The notes beneath the pieces were generated by a model that was given only the letters and a program-made list of their open reading frames with translations, was not told the origin of the DNA and searched no databases. 64,000 nucleotides of DNA. It comes from Siphonodentalium dalli (lineage: Eukaryota; Mollusca; Scaphopoda; Gadilida; Siphonodentaliidae). The stretch spans positions 81,876,324-81,940,323 of the forward strand of contig CP136061.1 of NCBI GenBank assembly GCA_032622095.1. Direction: 5' to 3'. Every line of letters starts with the position of its first letter. Position 1 is the stretch's first letter. A program made the position numbers and the translations under genes. Below are positions 27,201 through 42,200 of the stretch, one piece after another.

Positions 27201-30200
27201 CTGTTCCCATCTGCTTTCCGGCGAAAGGCGCGGTTGGACCTTGAATTGACTATTTTTAAAGTCAAGGTCAAGTCGGGGTCATGATTTGACCCGTCTAAAA
27301 CACTCCCCGGAGAAAAGCATCCCTAGGTATCAAATTTCGTCGAAATCCGTACGTTTTACCCGATTTGACCGTGTATTGACCATTTTGAAGGTCAAGGTCA
27401 GGTCGGGGTCACGATTTGACCCGCCCAAACACTCCCCGGACAAAAATACTCCTAGGTATCAAATTTCGTCGAAATCCAACCTTGATTACCACACGATCGC
27501 ATGCTTTCCAAAGTGAGTGGTAATTATCAATATCAGCACATGTGCTAATCTGTGTCGGACTATTTTGTTGAGGATACCGCTTTCGGGGTAACACTACAGC
27601 TTTTAAAGCGACCCATTCGCAGCTTTTACATCGACCTAATCCCGCATAACACCAGTGGATATTATATTTTCAAGCACAGTATACAACGGTGGCGTTAATT
27701 ACAGTACACCAATTATTCTCCACAGGGCACAGGCGACAGTGTTAATGTCCGGGCTATGCTCGATTCCTTGTGAATGCTGGAACTCTCTAACCTAGTCAAT
27801 TGTGAAGAATGACTCTTCGGACCTAATATGACCAACAGAAAAAATAAAAAAATAAAAAAAATAATATGTCCGTGTGCCGTTTCCGTCCTTAAATTTGCCA
27901 CTTTTGATACTACCCTAATTCCGCACAAAATCATCATCACCAAATTTTCAAACAGACCCCATTAAATGCCAGTTTGTGCGTGCGATTAATTATTTCATAA
28001 CTTGGCCACTAAACGCTTTATAATAAGAAATCTCAGAATAAATCGGTCAGAACTGTATATATACCGTAACCAAACCCTGTTTTTCCCCCACTCCAATATG
28101 TAAACAAAACGCGCGATCTTGCGAGATAAATAGCTCCCGTCTACAATGAATCAGAATGTCTATTACCAGGATCAAGGCATCCTACGAGAATAGAAACAAG
28201 ACGCACGTGGTTTTATCGATAAAGCAATTGATAATTATACTGATATCTGTTTGGTTTTAGGACCCAATTTTTTTTGCTCATTCACAGGCTAATATACTAT
28301 AATAGTCCAGTGCATTTATGAGAAAATAGGGCTGAACCTCAAAATAATTGCAAAAAAATCTGATCATGCGAAATGGCCTTTTTGAGGCAAAAAGTGGCGA
28401 AAATGATGAAAAATTGGTGAAAAATGGAGATTAACATTTTTTTTAATAACTCTTGATGTAAACATACAATTGTTATATTTTCATAATGATAAACTGTGGT
28501 TCAGTTGTATCCAAGATTTTGTATCATTTTATTCTTTAAATATTGATTAACTTTTCGAAATTTGGGTCAAAAAGTTGAAAAATTTGCCAAAATTCAGTGA
28601 AAACTGGAAGTCTACAATAACTCTTGATTTGATTTGAACAAATTTATTGTGACCCACTATATACAATATATATTACACAGATTAGATATAACAATGATGA
28701 TATGAGTGTGGGCACAGAGGATCGGAGCACAAGTTGCCGAACTTATCGGAGCTCCTCTCCCCTGGCATTCAATTACTAATAAATTCAAATATCGGAGATG
28801 GTTTTAATTCAGTTGTATTGTAGAAGTTACTGTTTAAGTGTGGCTGTTGGAGTGGCTGTGGTCTCGCAGAATTGGGGTAAGGGAAACTATAACGAGAAAA
28901 TTCTTATAATTATGAGATTAAGAGAAACGGTCTGTAGATGAGATAAATGATTGTACTGTCTCAAACAGGCGCGCATTTAGCTTTCCGCTGTAGTGTTGTA
29001 CACCAAACAGGAGATCTTTTTCGGAGACAATAGTCACGTTAAGTTCATCCATACGAGCCCACATCCGATTTCTCGCTTCTGCGTACAGAGGACAACTGAA
29101 GAACAAATGGTTTGCGTCTTCACATGAATTTCCACAAGTACAATTTGGATGAGCTGAGATGTAGTTTTCATCTTTATCAAAGTTTAGGTCGCTACAGTTA
29201 TTTCTAAGTCTACAGTGCAAAATATTTAATCTCCTTTGACCTGTATTGAAATATGGTGGGGGTTTCAAAGTCAGTTATTACAGAATGTTCTATACATGTT
29301 ACTTATGATTTCGTCTTTAGTTGGTTCTGATTAGGGATAACTCTTGATGCAGTTGTAAAATTGTTATAACTGGGCTTGGAACTATTGTTATATAGTTATA
29401 TCCACAATTGTGTTGTTACTACAAGCAAATAATCAAAATAATCAAAATATTATAGAGTGAAGAGATGTAAAAATGGCAAGAAATCCGAGCAAAATGGAAT
29501 TTCACATTACATGTTTATGCATTAGAAAATTGCCATAGTTGGAGTTGGACTGTTGTCAGTCAGTTATATATGGGATTTTCCATCAATTTTGGGCCAGGTT
29601 GTGGTATCAATGACACTAAGTTGTCCATATCTTGTGGCAAAATAGTGAACAAATATAGAAATTCATTAAAAAAAATCTAGAATTTTGAAAAAATAATAAG
29701 TCTGGATAGATCGTTCTAATTTTCTGATAAGGCATGTGCACCTATTGCTTTTGCATTCCGTTTTACATTTACAACGAATGATGTTCAGTAGTTCTTTTGG
29801 AGCTGGTGGTTCCTCACATTTGATAGGATTAAGCCGCCCATTCTTAACCTGCCATCCCCAATCAGTTGGTTCCAAATTAAGCCCCTTCCAACACTGCACC
29901 TGGTGATAGTGTATGTAAATGAAATCCTTTTCTACATAAAAGTCTGACACAGCAGGTTACCCCACCTCTGGTCAGCGCTTTGACAACAGTGATAAGCCTC
30001 TGAAACAAGAGGTGTGGGTCGATGTGTACAACGTCATTGTCGATCTTGAGAGACAGAGTACTCATTATTATTGCTTGGGATGTTCGCTTGAATACATAAC
30101 TCATAACATCTTTCCCTCCCATGTTCATAAGGATCTTCATGCCTATTAGTCCAGTGCATTTATGAGAATAAAGTGCCAAACCTCAAACTAATTGCAACAC

Positions 30201-33200
30201 AATGTTTCTTAGCAGGAATAAGTCTATTAACCAACCAATTATAAACAACACCCTAAAAATCAAAAAGGATCAAGAAAGGCGAAATTGATAAAAAAAATTA
30301 AGTAAATTTAGTAAAATTTCATAGCTTTTCAAGGATGTTTATAAAAAACTTCTTTTCACATGTGCTTCCATTTATATATCCATTGTTTTGAGTACACAAT
30401 CCTGATTACAGAACAGAAAATATTTTCCAGATACGTTGATAATTTTTCAAGTTATGTGCCTCCAAAATTGGGAGTTTGTCTAATTTCGGAGCCTCAATTT
30501 CTGAATAATTAGCTAAAATCCATATTTTAGGGTCTAGTATTTTAAAAACTAGAGAACAATGAAGGGATATCTGACTGGTGTATTAGTTGCCTCACTATAT
30601 TGTGCACAAAAAATGATTTCTTTATGCATCTATGATCGAGAAGACAAAAATATTCTTAAACAAAATGTGTGTTTCATTGTATGGACTTAGCCAAATTTGC
30701 CTTGTGACACAGAACTGGTGTGATGAAATACCATATTTGAGGTCATACAACTCAATAAATTGATATACATATGCCCTGTATTTCTCATAACCTCTTACGT
30801 ATACTAGGTTAAATACATGTAAACTGTGCTGGAATTGCTAAACACATAAGTGCCATAATCAACTTATGGCCCTATGAATCCTTTGTATTGACTCTTTTCC
30901 AAAAATGCCATTTTGGACTGTTTTGTGGCGCTTTTGTCCATTTTAAAGTTTTTTTGTTTTAAGTTATTTTGAGAAATACAGGGAATATGGATATATAATT
31001 ATTGATTTGTATGACATCAAATATGCTATTTCATCACACCGGTTCTGGACCACAGGCAAATTTGGCTGTCCATACAATGGTGGAACACACATTTTGTTTA
31101 AGAATATTTTTGTCCTCTCAATCATAGATGCATAAAAAAATATCATATTTTGTGCACAACCTAGAGAGGAAATGACTAAAACAACAAGGAATCCCTTCGT
31201 TTTTCTTTATTTTTTAAAATACAAGACCATAAAAAATGGATTTTAACTAATTTTGAGAAATTGAGCCTCCGAAATTAGACAAACTCCAAATTTTGGAGGC
31301 ACATAACTCAATAAATACTGAACGTATCCAGGAAAGGTTTTCTGTTCTGTAATCAGGGTTGTGCACTCTACAAAATGGATATATAAATGGAAGGACATGT
31401 GTAAGGAAGTTTTTTATAAACATCCTTAAAAAGCTATAAAATGAGTATTTTACCAAATTTTGACAAATTTATTTCACAAAATTCATCAATTTAGCATTTA
31501 TTGATTCTTGTTGATTATTAGTATATTATTTGTGATCGGTTAAAGTACTTATTCCCACTGAGAAACTTTGTGTTGCAATTATTTTGAGGTGAAACCATAA
31601 ATGCACTGGACTATAATTAATTGGCCATACATCTATGTATAATAATCAAGAACGTTTGACATAAATAAGATAAATAATTTATTAAATATTGCCGTTATCA
31701 ATTATCTTTGTACGAACCACAGGGGCATGTAACGCGCTCCGCTGTCCGCCCCCTTTTGTGCTGCCCATATACGCCGCCTCTATATACGCGCCTGCTTCAC
31801 GTTAATGGTAGTATAATAGAGACAAGGGGAACTGTAATTATTCACCTTTTTACCATCGCTCGGCAATCGGACAAATTTAGCCCATTCACCCCAGTAATGC
31901 TAACGATATAGCCACGGATGTACCGACGAAGAATTCATCTTTCAATCAATACCACAAACTCCCATCAGAACCATTCATATACATAGCATTTGATAAATTT
32001 TCAACCACCGAATATTGTCTCCGGAGGGGGTAAATTTCCAGTTTGATCCGTCTCAGTAGCAATGGCGGATATGTTTCTCTAAATTCACCACCCATACAGC
32101 TTACTATCATTAAAATCGGTCAAACGATCAACTAAACATCTGGAGCTCAGTGATTTCTTGTCGGCTAATAATTTATTTACTCATACAAATCAACACATCG
32201 TCAGGAAACAATTTTTATAGAGGCGAAATCTGTCGATAATTCTAATTTTGTTTTCATTATATTTGTTAACGATCCACCCATGCAGCTCCTCATTTTAATA
32301 TTCATTACGACCTGACCTCGATTCTAATACTGAGCGGTGATTGGCTGTTTCTACTATGGCAGTCATGGAAAGGTCAGGTCATAATGAATATTAAAATGAG
32401 GAGCTGCGTGAATAGTAAACAAAAAATGAAAAAAAGTTGGAATTATCGACAGATTTCGACATGAATTCTTCGCCGATACATCCGTGGCTATATCGTTAGC
32501 ATTACTGGGGTGAATGGGCTAAATTTGTCCGATTGCCGAGCGATGGTAAAAAGGTGAATAACTACAGTTCCCCTTGTCTCTATTATACTACCATCAACGT
32601 GAAGCAGGTGCGTAAATAGAAGCGGCGTATATGTGCAGCGCAAAGGGGGGGGACAGAGGAGCGCGATTACTCCAACAGAACAGGCATGCGCACTACAGTT
32701 AAAATTACCCACCATTCACTTCACTATACCCCAGGGGCTCCCAATGGGTTATAAATTATTTTCAGGCTATCAGTTAATTGAATACTATTTCCTTTTTACT
32801 AAACTAAATAAATAAACTGAAGTAAACTAAATCAAATATAGGACTTACATATTATTTTTTGGCATATCTTATAACAAAAAACCCAAAAATAACCATTATT
32901 GATACCGCATTCGGGGTAAGACTACAGCTTTTAAAGCGACTCATTAGGAGTACCACTTCAGCTTTTACATCGACCTATTCCCCCATTGGACCAGTGGTTA
33001 TTATATTTTCAAGCGCAGAATACACCGGTGGCGTTAATAATAACTTTATATTATTGCACAGGAGCAGCATGACCTAGCCGACCGTATTCATGCTGCCCCT
33101 GAGTGATAGGTACAACATGAACATATGATGACGTATTTACAATTTTACACAGACTACTTGATATTTGGATCATCGGCTGGTGCTTAATTTAAATAATTGA

Positions 33201-36200
33201 TATGGACATTTAATCGAGACTGAGTTGAATTTTGAACAATGATGTCCTAGAGATTCTGGACAAGTTCGAAAGATTGTAACACAACCAGTGTAGTGGTCGC
33301 GACAGTCCTGTGTCATATTCACGGACAACGCCATACATGTGACACGTGGCTATATATGGTGTTCAGGGTGATAACCGGAGTACATAATGAGCGACACATC
33401 ATAACACAATAATCGCATCTATAACGTACATCGTTATGGCAACAACACTTTTTCTAGTAAATATGCCATATAACATAACATAACATCGATATTTAATATG
33501 GTAGCCTATCGATAACAGGTATGACAACACATCGCATCTAACATGGAATCACATATAATACATGGCCGGACATCGATACAGAGAGTGGATACATATCGCA
33601 TCTAACATGGAATCACATATAATACATGGCCGGACATCGATACAGAGAGTGGATACATATCGCATCTAACATGGAATCACATATAATACATGGCCGGACA
33701 CAGGTATCGAGTAATGGCTACACAGCTTGTCTTCCTATTGTTAAAGGTACTAAATCCGATCAGACGGTCCTACATTACTATTTCTTTGGCTTCGGGGGCA
33801 AACAAATATTTGATTCGAGTCGAGAAACCCACCCGTCAAAGCTCAGAATGATCAGAAATCGATTTTTGAAGTTCGTTATTTCTCGAGATGTGTAATTATA
33901 CGTGGCCCAGAAACACGTGGTCAAACTGATGGTCTCGGACAAAATTCCGGATGAAGATGGATAACTCTAAAATCAAGTGGTAATAAGGTCAAATTTCATG
34001 ATACTTTAGTAATAATACGGCCATATTTTGTTGAACAAAATGTTGACAAATAACAAGTTTTGGGAAATTTTATACCATAATTGACAGTGGTTAGCATTAT
34101 TTTGTTGCAATAAATCGATTCTGATAACTAAAGCGTATTTTGAAGAAATGTTGTTGTTAATTCTTGATGGTATGGGGACCCTCTGATCGGACTGAGTACC
34201 TTTAAGATCGGTAATAAATGGAACTTACGCTTATTTTTAAAGCAGGTGTACCTCTTCCGGGCAACAATTACAACAACATCATTTCTATAAACTCCGATTT
34301 CAGCACTATAAATAGCTACTTTGTGAATAAAATACAGATACAACTGAAGACTGGATATATTATTTGTCGATAATGGCAGGGACATGACAATCTGCGGGAT
34401 GGGATGGGATATGGGACAAAACGACAATCTGCGGGACAGAATTTCAAATTGCGTGGGACGGCCGATATCTCGAGGAATACAGGGCGTAGGGGGCTCATTT
34501 TGGTGTCTAACGAAAGGCCCACATTCGCCCTATCCACACATATTAACTCCGCCACTGACCGGACACCAGAAGTTGCATTATTTGATCGACAACTGACCTA
34601 ACATGGGGTGGAATTTGGGATAGCATGACAATCTGCGGGACGGGATTTTCAAATTGCGTGGGACGGCTGATATCTCGAGGAATACAGCGTGTAGAGGGCT
34701 CCTTTTGGTGTCTCACGAAAGGTCCACATTCGCCCTATCCACACATATTAACCCCGTCACTGACCGGACAACGGAAGTTACATTATTCGGTTGACAACTG
34801 ACCTAACATAAAATGCCACAAACACGAAAAACTGCGTTCGACATTAATGTTTAGAATTTAGATTTCTCGATGAATACGCTAGCAAACAACAAGTTTTGGG
34901 TATCAAATAACACAGTGGAATACTGTGCATTCGTTTTTGACTACAATATGGCTGTTTTAGTGCGAATATTGTAATGGCGAACACGCAAACACGCGCCGAT
35001 AAAACAGCTAAAAATAGACTCGATGTTACACAATTACAGGATCGATTTCAGCTGGTATATTCAATATAATGTGACGTATGGTATATCAAAATGTAGGATT
35101 AGACACAGGGAATGTTTTTTTTTAAATGGGTCCCACCAGGCGGTGAAATTGTTGCAGAAATTCGCTCCAAGATATTCTCACTTATTTTTATTTCAGTTGT
35201 GATTAAAACCCCAGATGCCGGAGCCCAGCGACTAAAAGCCAAGTTACAAAATAGATCAACTGGTTTGAACGAATGAATATGTCAATGGTAAGACTATTCA
35301 AAAGAATATTCAAATCAAATAGTGTTTATAGACTTAAAAACTTATGTGTCCACCATTCATATGCGGTGGAGGTTCTCATATTATCTGCCAGTCATACACG
35401 GGGGAGGTTCTCATATGAACATATTATCTGCCGGTCATACGCGGTGGAGGTTCATATTATCCGCCGGTCATACGCGAGGGAAGTTCTCATTTTATCCTCC
35501 GGTCATACGCGGGGGAGGTTCTGACATGAACATATTATCTGCCGGTCATATGCGGTGGAGGTTCATATTATCCACCGGTCATACGCGAGGGAGGTTCTCA
35601 TATTATCCTCTGGTCATACGTTGGGGAGGTCCTCATATGAACATATTATCCGCCGGTCATATCCTCCCTCGGGTGTGACCGGTGGATAATATGAGAACCT
35701 CCCTCGCATATGACCGGTGGATAATATGTTTATATGAGACCCTCCACCGCGTATGACCGGTGGATAATATGAACCTCCACCGCGTATGACCTGCAGATAA
35801 TATGTTCATATCAGAACCTCCCCCACCTATGACCGAAGGATAATATGAGAACTTCCCTCGCGTATGATCGGCGGATAATATGAACCTCCACCGCGTACGA
35901 CCGGCGGATAATATGTTCATATGAGAACCTCCACCACGTATGAACGGCGGATAATATGTTCATATGAGAACCTCCACTGCGTATGACCGGCGGATAATAT
36001 GTTCATATGAGAACCTCCCCTACGTATGACCGGTGGATAATATGAACCTCCACCGTGTATGACCGGCGGATAATATGTTCATATCAGAACCTCCCCCACA
36101 TATGACCGAAGGATAATATGAGAACTTCCCTCGCGTATGATCGGCGGATAATATGAACCTCCACCGCGTATGACCGGCGGATAATATGTTCATATGAGAA

Positions 36201-39200
36201 CCTCCCCAACGTATGACTGGAGGATAATATGAGAACCTCCCTCGCGTATGACCGGCGGATAATATGACCCTCCACCGCGTATGACCGGCGGATAATATGT
36301 TCATATGAGAACCTCCCCAACGTATGACCGGAGGATAATATAAGAACCTCCCTCGCGTATGACCGGCGGATAATATGAACCTCCACCGCGTATGACCGGC
36401 AGATAATATGTTCATATGAGAACCTCTCCAACTTATGACCGGAGGATAATATAAGAACCTCCTTCGCGTATGACCGGTGGATAATATGAGAACCTCCCTT
36501 GCATATGACCGGCGGATAATATGAACCTCCACCGCGTATGACCGGAGGATAATATGTTCATATCAGAACCTCACCCACATATGATCGGAGGATAATATGA
36601 GAACTTCCCTCGCGTATGACCGGAGGATAATATGAACCCCCACCGCATATGACCGGCGGATAATATGTTCATATGAGAACTTCCCTCGCGTATGATCGGC
36701 GGATAATATGAACCTCCACCGCGTATGACCGGCGGATAATATGTTCATATGAGAACCTCCCCAACGTATGACTGGAGGATAATATGAGAACCTCCCTCGC
36801 GTATGACCGGCGGATAATATGAACCTCCACCGCGTATGGCCGGCGGATAATATGTTCATATGAGAACCTCCCCAACGTATGACCGGAGGATAATATAAGA
36901 ACCTCCTTCGCGTATGACCGGTGGATAATATGAGAACCTCCCTCGCATATGACCGGCGGATAATATGAACCTCCACCGCGTATGACCGGAGGATAATATG
37001 TTCATATCAGAACCTCACCCACATATGATCGGAGGATAATATGAGAACTTCCCTCGCGTATGACCGGAGGATAATATGAACCTCCACCGCATATGACCGG
37101 CGGATAATATGTTCATATGAGAACTTCCACCGTGTATGACCGGTGGATAATATGAACCTCCACTGCGTATGACCGGCGAATAATATGTTCATATGAGAAC
37201 CTCCCCAATGTATGACCGGAGGATAATATGAGAACCTCCCTCGCGTATGACCGGCGGATAATATGAACCTCCACCGCGAATGACCGGCGGATAATATGTT
37301 CATATGAGAACCTCCCCAATGTATGACCGGGGGATAATATAAGAACCTCCCTCGCGTATGACCGGTGGATAATATGAGAACCTCCCTCGCATATGACCGG
37401 CGGATAATATGAACCTCCACCGCGTATGACCGGCGGATAATATATTCATATGAGAACCTCCCCAACGTATGACCGGAGGATAATATAAGAACCTCCCTCG
37501 CGTATGACCGGTGGATAATATGAGAACCTCCCTCGAGCATGACCGGCGGATAATATGAACCTCCACCGCGTATGACCGGCGGATAATATGTTCATATCAG
37601 AACCTCACCCACATATGATCGGAGGATAATATGAGAACTTCCCTCGCGTATGACCGGTGGATAATATGAACCTCCACCGCGTATGACCGGTGGATAATAT
37701 GTTCATATGAGAACCTCCACCGTGTATGACAAGTGGATAATATGAACCTCCACCCCGTATGACCGGCGAATAATATGTTCATATCAGAACCTCCCCCATG
37801 TATGACCGGAGGATAATATGAGAACCTCCCTCGCATATGACCGGCGGATAACATGAACCTCCACCGCGTATGACCGGCTAATAATATGTTCATATCAGAA
37901 CATCCCCCACGTATGACCGGAGGATAATATGAGAACCTCCCTCGCGTATGACCGGCGGATAATATGAACCTCCACCGCGTATGACCGGCAGATAATATGT
38001 TCATATGAGAACCTCCCCTATGTATGACCGGATGATAATATGAGAACCTCCCTCACGTATAACCGGTGGATCATATGAGAACCTCCCTCGCGTATGACCG
38101 ACAGTTAATATGTTCATATGAGAACCTCCACCGTGTATGACAAGTGGATAATATGAACCTCCACCCCGTATGACCGGCAGATAATATGTTCATATGAGAA
38201 CCTCCCCTATGTATGACCGGATGATAATATGAGAACCTCCCTCACGTATAACCGGTGGATAATATGAGAACCTCCCTCGCGTATGACCGACAGTTAATAT
38301 GTTCATATGAGAACCTCCCCATCGTATGACCGGAGGATAATATGAGAACCTCCCTCGCGTATGACCGGTGGATAATATGAACCTCCACCGCATATGACCG
38401 CCGGCAGATAATATGTTCATATCAGAACCTCCCCCGCGTATGACCGGAGGATAATAAGAAAACTTCCATCGCGTATGACCGGCGGATAATATGAACCTCC
38501 ACCGTGTATGACCGGCAGATAATATGTTCATATGAGAACCTCCCCCGCGTATTACTGGGAGATAATATGAGAACTTCACTGCATATATGAATGGTGGACA
38601 CATAAGTTTTTAAGTCTATAAACACTATTTGATTTGAATATTCTTTTGAATAGTTTTACCATTGACATATTCATTCGTTCAAACCAGTTGATCTATTTTG
38701 TAACTTGGCTTTTAGTCGCTGGGAACCGGCATCTGGGCTTTTAGTCACAACTGAAATAAAAATAAGTGCGAATATCTTGGAGCGAATTTCTGCAACAATT
38801 TCACCGCCTGGTGGACCCATTTGGAAAAAATACATTCCCTGTGCCTAATTCTACATTTTGATATACTATACGCCCCATTATATTGAATATACCGGCTGAA
38901 ATCGATCCTGTAATTGTAAACATCGAGTCTATTTTTATCTGTTTTATCGGAGCGTGTTTGCGTGTTCGCCATTACAATATTCGCACTAAAACAGCCATAT
39001 TGTAGCTAAAAACGAATGCACACTATTCCACTGCGTTATTTGATACCTAAAACTTGTTGTTTGCTAGTGTATTCATCGAGAAATCTAAATTCTAAACATT
39101 AATGTCGAACGCAGTTTTTCGTGTTTGTGGCATTTTATGTTAGGTCAGTTGTCGACCGGATAATGTAACTTCCGGTATCCGGTCAGTGGCGGGGTTAATA

Positions 39201-42200
39201 TGTGTGGATAGGGCGAATGTGGACCTTTCGTTAGACACCAAAAGTAGCCCTCTATGCGCTGTATTCCTCGAGCTATCGGCCGTCCCACGCAATTTGAAAA
39301 TCCTGTCCCGCAGATTGTCATGCTATCCGAAATTCCACCCCATGTTAGGTCAGTTGTCGATCAAATAATGCAACTTCTGGTGTTTGGTTAGTGACGGGGT
39401 TAATATGTGTGGATAGGGCGAACGTGGGCCTTTCGTTAGACACCAAAATGAGCCCCACACGCCCTGTATTCCTCGAGATATCCGCCGTCCCACGCAATTT
39501 GAAATTCTGTCCCGCAGATTGTCGTTTTGTCCCATATCCCATCCCATCCCGCAGATTGTCATGTCCCTAATGGCATCATAAAGTGGTTTATTTCAAACGT
39601 GAGATCGTGGTTAAACTTTTGTAGAAATACAATTATCCACAATGGCGGCTGCTAAGATAGAGTTGTCCTTCTTTGTACGTTTATGCTCTGAACGTTTTCG
39701 CGAGGATTTTCCCTAAAACTATCCGGCGGATGTGATAAGAAATTCGAAATAAAATGAATATTAATTGATAGGAACTTTTTTCTGACATGAGTGCTATTTT
39801 TTTATACCCCGGAATCAATATAAAGCTTTCTATGTGTCCTCGCGGTTAAAGTGATGTGAAACACTCCGATAGGGTGGTCAAATAGAAATGGAAAATATTC
39901 TTGCTCAGAGTAGTTATTTTTAGGAATGTTAATCCAAATTTACAACACACACACACCGTAATTCTGATATATTAATTAAATGCAATGACTCTCGATGGCG
40001 AAATCATTTGTGTTTGTTTATCGCCGATAGTTGCGTCCCGAATCCAGATGTAAATATTTACAATTGAGCTCAGTTCAGACGATGTTTTCTATGGAATGGT
40101 ATGGTCGATTTCTTTGAAATTTTCAGCGATCTTAGTATAATGCTACATTCCACAGGTAAGCATAGCGCCTGAGTACTACCTTATCACTTTCATACACCCG
40201 AACAAGTCCATAATATGTCTTTAATATATGTTATTTAAAACCCCGACATAAGTATAATAGGCACCGGGAACCTTTCGGGACAGTTTTAGGGCCTATTATT
40301 AGAGGTAGAACTCTATCTTGTTACAACCTCAATCAATGCCTAATTAAATATAACATTTTTTTTATTGAAGTGTTTTGTCAGTTACAATTAATTCTGGTTT
40401 GATCTAGACTACTTTCAAATGAATATGGACAGTTCAGTTTCTCAGAATGATGCAAAATGAATTATAACCTACAAAAGCCTCAAATAAATAAATACGACAT
40501 TTCTTCACATTCCGTGTAGGTGCGGGCAGCGGTAAGTCCTGCGTAGGGGACTGAACTATGCAAGGAGCTTGGAATATTATCTGTGTCGTTCTGAAGGAAT
40601 CAGGGAGCTAAATGTGTTCCAGAGTCGGGGAGCGAGTACACCGTGGAAGGTGAAGGTAACTGAAGAATGACCTTCACCTGATACATGTGACACGTTATTA
40701 AAGGATGACATCGTGTTTATTTTATTTGTACATCATATCTAAATAATTTAAACTGTTGAATTAATGGGGGAATGAATTTTTATGAGTGGGAAATTGATTT
40801 AACTAGTTGCTGTAGTTCTGGGTTTTTCCAGACCAAATTTGGCTGTGGGATAGCCCTGCCGTACACTTGGGGATTTATTTAAAAAGTAAACACATGAACT
40901 ATGATTTTTCTTGCATTTTCGTGATCAACTGGTGTCAATCTAGCTGGGTAAGTACCACTGGTATAGCCTGTAGGCTTCCATTCAGTGAATTCGGTCGAAA
41001 TGTTAACACTGTCGCCTATGGGAAAGGAAACCACGGAACCGGACCTGGTGGATCCAAAATGGCCGCGAGTTAGTGATAGGGCATAAAGAGACGTATTGTG
41101 TTTAAATGGCCGGGAGTTAGTGATAGGGCATATAGAGACGTCTTCACTCTTGTGTTTAAATGGCCGGGAGTTAGTGATAGGGCATATAGAGACGTCTTGT
41201 GTTTGCATGGTTTGTCTTTTATATATTATACAGATTCGGCCGGAGGAATATATTCGCCAACTGTGACGATATTCGTATGGTGTTTGCATGGTTTATCGTT
41301 CATATTTTTCATAGCTTCGGCCGGAGGAATATCACAGAGGAGCTAGGACACACAGTAGCTGGGAGTACCAATTTTTCACGCTCGTGGTAAACACCACAGT
41401 TCCACTCGTGGTTAACCTAACATCCACTCGTGGTTAATCTAACATCCACTCGTGGTGAAAATATGGTACTCTCGGCTACAATGGGAGTATTCTATATATC
41501 TTTTATATTTTACACGGAGTCGGCCGGACAAATATCTTCGTCATGAATGTCGTCCTACATGCGGTGTTTGAATGGTTTATGTTTTATATTTTAGACAGAT
41601 TCGGCCGGAGGAATATTTTCGCCATGTGTGTCATTCTACAGTCGGTATTTGAATGCATATTTTTATATATATATATATATATTTTACACAGAATCGGCCG
41701 GAGGAATATCATCGCCATGTGTGTCGTCCCACATAAGGTATTTGAATGCATATTTTTATATATATATATATATTTTACACAGATTCGGCCGGAGGAATAT
41801 CATCGCCATGTGTGTCGTCCCACAGAAGGTATTTGAATGCATATTTTTTTATATATATATATTTTACACAGATTCGGCCGGAGGAATATCATCGCCATGT
41901 GTGTCGTCCCACAGAAGGTATTTGAATGCATATTTATATATATATATATATTTTACACAGATTCGGCCGGAGGAATATCATCGCCATGTGTGTCGTCCCA
42001 CGGAAGGTATTTTAATTCATATATTTATTTTTTTTACACAGATTCGACCGTCGATATAACTTCGCCATGTGTGTCGTCCCACATGCGGTGTTTGAATGGT
42101 TTAAGTTTTATATTTTACACATATTCGGCCGGAGGAATATTTTCGCCATCTGTATCATCCTATACAGACGGTATATGAATGCATATTTGTTTTTATATAT

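Noticed and set aside
35273..38625. Many long open frames of 68-177 codons on both strands
   Set aside because: All are translations of the minisatellite in the fold-back transposon. Several frames are open at once, which argues against coding.
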